64,000 bases of DNA from Roseomonas genomospecies 6 (GTDB lineage Bacteria; Pseudomonadota; Alphaproteobacteria; Azospirillales; Azospirillaceae). The notes beneath the pieces are model-generated. The model made no database searches and was not told the origin of the DNA. It saw only the letters and a list, made by a program, of their open reading frames with translations. Position 1 is the first letter of the stretch, and every line of letters begins with the position of its first letter. This document shows, one piece after another, positions 63,568-64,000 of the stretch. The stretch covers positions 41,185 through 105,184 of the forward strand of contig NZ_QOKW01000023.1 in the NCBI RefSeq assembly GCF_008365375.1. Reading direction: 5' to 3'. The translations under genes were made by a program, and so were the position numbers.

Positions 63568-63804
63568 ATGTTGCACATCAAGGACATCGAGGCCTTCGCG
63601 CACATCAACGAGGCGCTGGCCAGCGACCACGCCACCGCGCGTGGGGAGAGCGATTCGGCGGGGCATCACCCGGCGGTTCATCCGGCGATGCTCATCGCCA
63701 TGGCCGCGACCGGGCGTTTGAAGCCGGATGAGGGCGCGGACGGCGCGCCGCAGCAGGCGAGCGCCGCCACCGCGCTGGCCTGGATGATGGGGCGGCGGCG
63801 GTAG
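63568..63804 (+). CDS. Small hypothetical protein
   Basis: A 78-residue protein starting MLHIKDIEAFAHINEAL with His/Ala-rich middle (SAGHHPAVHPAML) and C-terminal ALAWMMGRRR. GGAGG at 63552-63556 lies upstream of ATG 63568. No family is recognised. Codon choice fits local genes. Confidence 0.5.
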   Translation: MLHIKDIEAFAHINEALASDHATARGESDSAGHHPAVHPAMLIAMAATGRLKPDEGADGAPQQASAATALAWMMGRRR

Positions 63805-63825
63805 GCACTCGACGAAGCCCCCACC

Positions 63826-63862
63826 CTTCCCACGGCTTCGCCGCGGGCCCCTTCCCTCCCCC
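63826..63862. repeat. C-rich palindromic intergenic repeat (copy C)
   Basis: CCCACGGCTTCGCCGCGGG forms a short stem in a C-rich block resembling the palindromes at 28827-28896 and 31764-31835. It adjoins the left edge of the insertion sequence. Confidence 0.4.
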
Positions 63863-63873
63863 GCTGACGCAGG

Positions 63874-64000
63874 CAGGGCTATCGCATCTGAGTAAAGCAG
63901 GTTGCGTCTGTTGACCTGAAGGAAGCGGTCGCTTTGGCCTTTTTCTTCAGGAGACGCGCGATGCTCTCTCTCATGGAAATTTTCCGAGAGGTTCGTGACC
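63874..64000 (+). mobile_element. Left end of an insertion sequence, probably ISAs1 family (partial)
   Basis: CAGGGCTATCGCATCTGAGT at 63874 resembles the terminal inverted repeat of ISAs1-family elements, and a transposase-like ORF starts 87 bases later at 63961. The element runs off the window, so its right end, target duplication and intactness cannot be seen. Confidence 0.5.
63961..64000 (+). CDS. Transposase N-terminus (partial)
   Basis: The ORF opens at ATG 63961 with AGGAGA about ten bases upstream and reads MLSLMEIFREVRD to the window edge. A short hydrophobic opening followed by a 'F-E/D-x-R-D' pattern is like ISAs1-family transposases (DDE fold), but 13 residues cannot prove it. The ISAs1-like terminal repeat at 63874 supports the call. 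Confidence 0.45.
   Translation, partial: MLSLMEIFREVRD

Overview
The window is a GC-rich alphaproteobacterial chromosome or megaplasmid segment. Gene content and order (a large che operon, many two-component proteins, a ~1,600-residue NAD-glutamate dehydrogenase, Fur/Mur without the usual cysteine pair, DUF1127, CnoX, MgtC) most resemble Azospirillum or a close Rhodospirillales relative. That assignment is from recognition, not from a search.

Layout. 1-14166: tail of a histidine kinase, then a collinear block STAS - CheY - CheA - CheW - MCP(PAS, CZB) - CheR - CheD - CheB - soluble MCP-like protein with a CheZ-like motif. It continues into a partner-switching cassette (STAS anti-sigma antagonist, RsbW-type ATPase, two receiver-PP2C phosphatases). 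14172-16960: DUF3800 protein, a standalone minus-strand small RNA gene with its own promoter and terminator, a PIN-domain protein, an unknown protein and a DedA protein. 16986-19255: a second partner-switching cassette (STAS, ATPase, receiver-PP2C) on the minus strand. 19482-24738: PAS histidine kinase and large hybrid kinase. 24852-28814: DUF1329 protein, fur plus an overlapping small gene, RhlE helicase. 28900-33190: ugpB-A-E-C glycerol-3-phosphate transporter. 33467-37546: secreted protein, HepT/MntA toxin-antitoxin pair, PAS kinase, YgjP protease, MgtC. 37768-40880: leader-peptide ORF and ornithine decarboxylase, DUF1127, HAD phosphatase, cupin. 40889-44641: housekeeping genes (DUF971, Trm112, LON domain, CnoX, ProX-like) and tRNA-Gly. 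45334-51504: RraA-type aldolase, AEC transporter, and a chemoreceptor between two TctC binding proteins. 51668-60187: HD-GYP regulator with an atypical receiver, NAD-GDH, TPR-PRMT-like fusion. 60438-61822: CRISPR array (19 repeats) without cas genes here. 61937-64000: small protein, UMF1 MFS transporter, small protein and the left edge of an insertion sequence.

How it works together. The first ~24 kb is a dense signalling island. Chemotaxis arrays (CheA/CheW/CheR/CheB/CheD) lie directly upstream of a Ser/Thr phosphorylation partner switch, and a second paralogous switch follows in inverted orientation with two sensor kinases next to it. Receiver-PP2C phosphatases would let two-component phosphorylation control the STAS/ATPase pairs, so the arrangement suggests joint control of motility and a sigma factor or second-messenger output. 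The remaining regions are ordinary metabolic and housekeeping genes broken by small accessory items (toxin-antitoxin pair, CRISPR, IS).

The items most worth checking are the minus-strand RNA at 14831-14971, the soluble MCP/CheZ-like protein at 9451-10632, the duplicated partner switches, the ornithine decarboxylase leader, and the TPR-PRMT-like protein.
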